This document shows, in pieces, positions 29,975 through 31,083 of a stretch of 31,083 nucleotides of DNA. The notes beneath the pieces are model-generated. The model did not search any database. It was given only the letters and a program-made list of their open reading frames with translations, and was not told the origin of the DNA. A program made the translations under genes and the position numbers. Origin of the DNA: a virus. The stretch covers positions 1 to 31,083 of IMG/VR virus record IMGVR_UViG_3300009169_000064; one strand, 5' to 3'. The first letter of the stretch is position 1. Each line of letters opens with the position of its first letter.

Positions 29975-30058
29975 ATGAAAAACAATTTAACAGACATCGG
30001 ATTAGCATTTATTTTATGGATTACATTTTTAACAATAGTATTAACATTAACAAATTAA
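29975..30058 (+). CDS. Tiny single-pass membrane protein (27 aa)
   Basis: Starts 1 base after the previous stop and ends 3 bases before the next ATG. MKNNLTDIGLAFILWITFLT and a few residues more form one hydrophobic helix. It sits in a row of packed genes, which supports it. Confidence 0.45.
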   Translation: MKNNLTDIGLAFILWITFLTIVLTLTN

Positions 30059-30061
30059 ACA

Positions 30062-30241
30062 ATGGAAGATTTATTAGATTACAACAGATTTAGAATTGAA
30101 GCAATGCAAAAAGAAATTTGCGAATTAAAAAGTACATTAAATACTTTAGAAACTTACTGCTTTGAATTAGCAGATGACAAATGTCCAAGAGAATATAAAC
30201 AAGTAATTAAACAAGAATTGTATAACTTAAATATTAAATAA
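30062..30241 (+). CDS. Hypothetical coiled-coil protein (59 aa)
   Basis: Begins MEDLLDYNRFRIEAMQKEIC; acidic and helical with three Cys (20, 33, 41) and a heptad pattern. Ends 1 base before the ERF gene. No family recognised; by position an early recombination-block protein. Confidence 0.55.
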   Translation: MEDLLDYNRFRIEAMQKEICELKSTLNTLETYCFELADDKCPREYKQVIKQELYNLNIK

Positions 30242-30242
30242 A

Positions 30243-30797
30243 ATGGAACTAACATTAAATCAAAAATTATCTTTAATTCAAAAAGAATTTAAAGCAAACA
30301 AATCAAAATTCAATTCATTCGGTAAATATAACTTTAGAAGTGCTGAAGATATATTAGAAGCATTAAAACCTTACAATGAAAAATATGGTGTATCTTTTAT
30401 TATAGAAGAAACAATTATTAAAAATTTTGACTTTCCAATTATAGAAAGTAAAGCTACAATTTACGATAATAATGGAATTAATGAATTATACGCAACCGCA
30501 ATAGTTGGTGTAGACTTAGAACAGAAAGGAATGCAAATGCCACAAAAATTTGGTTCTGCTTCAAGTTACGCTAAGAAGTACGCGTTAGGTAATTTATTAC
30601 TAATTGATGATTCACAAGATGCTGATGCAACAAATAAGCACGAAAAGAATACATCTAAAGAAGAATTAAAATGGTTAAATAAGAATACACCTGAATTTAA
30701 TAAAGCAATCGAATACGTTAAAGGTGGTGGTTCTGTTTCTGCAATAGAAGCTAAATATAAAATGACTAAAGAAGTTAAAGACGAATTATTAAAATAA
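30243..30797 (+). CDS. erf: ERF-family single-strand annealing protein
   Basis: A 184-residue protein with the ERF signature: FNSFGKYNFRSAEDILEALK (residues 21-40), YGVSFIIEE, then the core QMPQKFGSASSYAKKYAL and GNLLLIDDSQDAD. ERF (from P22) anneals complementary single strands for phage recombination and circularisation. Residues 130-184 form a separate Lys-rich C-terminal helix unit (SVSAIEAKYKMTKEVKDELL) that may bind partner proteins. It fits with NinG and SSB in one recombination pathway. High confidence. Confidence 0.88.
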   Translation: MELTLNQKLSLIQKEFKANKSKFNSFGKYNFRSAEDILEALKPYNEKYGVSFIIEETIIKNFDFPIIESKATIYDNNGINELYATAIVGVDLEQKGMQMPQKFGSASSYAKKYALGNLLLIDDSQDADATNKHEKNTSKEELKWLNKNTPEFNKAIEYVKGGGSVSAIEAKYKMTKEVKDELLK

Positions 30798-30930
30798 GTT
30801 ATAACGTATGGTGCTATGAGAAGTAGCGGATTAATAAAAACTAAACTTTTAATTTATGACTGATTTTAAAAATACACCTGAACTTTCAGAAAGCACCGAA
30901 CCCGCTATTTCTTATAGCACGTGTTATGCC
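30798..30930 (+). repeat. Asymmetric inverted repeat resembling an integron attC site
   Basis: The left arm GTGCTATGAGAAGTAGCGG (30811-30829) pairs with CCGCTATTTCTTATAGCAC (30902-30920) over 19 bp with two G-T pairs. Outer boxes ATAAC (30801-30805) and GTTAT (30923-30927) also pair, separated from the arms by 5 bases on the left and 2 on the right. Total length near 130 bases, the AAC/GTT box ends and the unequal spacers fit attC architecture. The central 72 bases are unpaired. The homology call is inference. Confidence 0.5.
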
Positions 30931-31083
30931 TCGTTTTTGTACGTGGTTTTGTTTTCAGGTGGTCGTACTTCTGCATTTTTAGCAAAGTATATGAAAGAAC
31001 ATCCGCATTATAAAAACTGCATTTTTGTTTTTATGAATACTGGAAAAGAACGTGAAGAAACTTTACAATTTGCCGATAAATGC
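30856..31083 (+). CDS. PAPS reductase-like / PP-loop family protein (5' part, runs off the window)
   Basis: Seventy-six codons are open to the window edge. VVLFSGGRTSAFLAKYM (30-46) is the SGGxTS PP-loop of PAPS reductases and related adenine nucleotide alpha-hydrolases, and CIFVFMNTGKEREETLQF follows as the second conserved block. The ATG at 30856 lies inside the inverted repeat, so the first about 25 residues may be spurious; TTG at 30937, GTG at 30943 or TTG at 30949 are possible starts just past it. Codon use (CCG, GTG, TTG, TCG) differs from the AT-rich genes to the left. Phage relatives are linked to sulfur metabolism or DNA modification; the role here is open. Confidence 0.65.
   Translation, partial: MTDFKNTPELSESTEPAISYSTCYASFLYVVLFSGGRTSAFLAKYMKEHPHYKNCIFVFMNTGKEREETLQFADKC

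Noticed and set aside
1-31083. Lysogeny genes, tRNAs or CRISPR arrays
   Set aside because: No integrase, repressor, tRNA-like cloverleaf or regularly spaced repeats were seen on either strand; a lysogeny module could lie outside the window.

Overview
The window is a compact stretch of a double-stranded DNA tailed bacteriophage (or a prophage of one) that infects a member of the Bacteroidota, most likely a Flavobacterium-like host. The evidence is the very AT-rich sequence, ribosome binding regions that are A-rich rather than Shine-Dalgarno, -7 promoter boxes of the Bacteroidota form TAnnTTTG, and structural proteins of families I recognise from flavobacterial siphophages. Every supported gene lies on the + strand, most overlap or abut, and no gene-free stretch exceeds 300 bases. 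I see no tRNA, CRISPR array, integrase or repressor. A tape measure protein, tail-assembly chaperone and tube-like proteins point to a long non-contractile tail; no sheath was seen.

Layout. 1-4000: early/replication block with an SSB-like protein behind its own promoter and terminator, a RecA-fold ATPase, a phage sigma-70-like factor and many small unknown genes, ending at a strong terminator. 4000-8200: second operon behind a new promoter, with a flap endonuclease, an ABC-ATPase fused to a GNAT acetyltransferase, a protein with a DnaA domain IV-like DNA-binding module, and small Cys-rich proteins. 8250-9830: terminase. 9840-11120: a promoter, a small gene, a metallophosphoesterase and a terminator. 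11160-18000: tail genes, with a tail-assembly chaperone made by -1 frameshifting on a run of nine T, tail completion proteins, large tail proteins and the tape measure. 18050-24640: head genes (XkdF-like protease, scaffold candidate, major capsid, two tandem tube-like paralogues, portal with a Mu F-like C-terminus, connector). 24700-27160: fibre and receptor-binding genes. 27140-28750: lysis (small membrane proteins, GH24 lysozyme, unimolecular spanin candidate). 28750-31083: an extremely AT-rich gap, then a recombination operon (NinG, small proteins, ERF annealing protein).

The genes form a plausible cycle. SSB, the RecA-fold ATPase, FEN, ERF and NinG handle replication and recombination; the sigma-like factor may switch on late transcription; TerS/TerL package DNA into heads; the tail block builds the tail; and the lysis block releases virions. 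The order is unusual because the tail and tape measure genes come before the protease-capsid-portal block.

Most notable points: (1) the tail chaperone region, where about 190 bases appear to encode protein in two frames at once; (2) the ABC-GNAT fusion; (3) a 130-base asymmetric inverted repeat at 30798-30930 resembling an integron attC site, followed by a partial PAPS-reductase-like gene with different codon use; (4) a TTTTTGTTAAA motif set 30 bases upstream of two promoter boxes, with a related spacing of 41 at a third; (5) a ninG promoter box so close to its start codon that the mRNA would be nearly leaderless. All family assignments are by eye from motifs; no database search was run.
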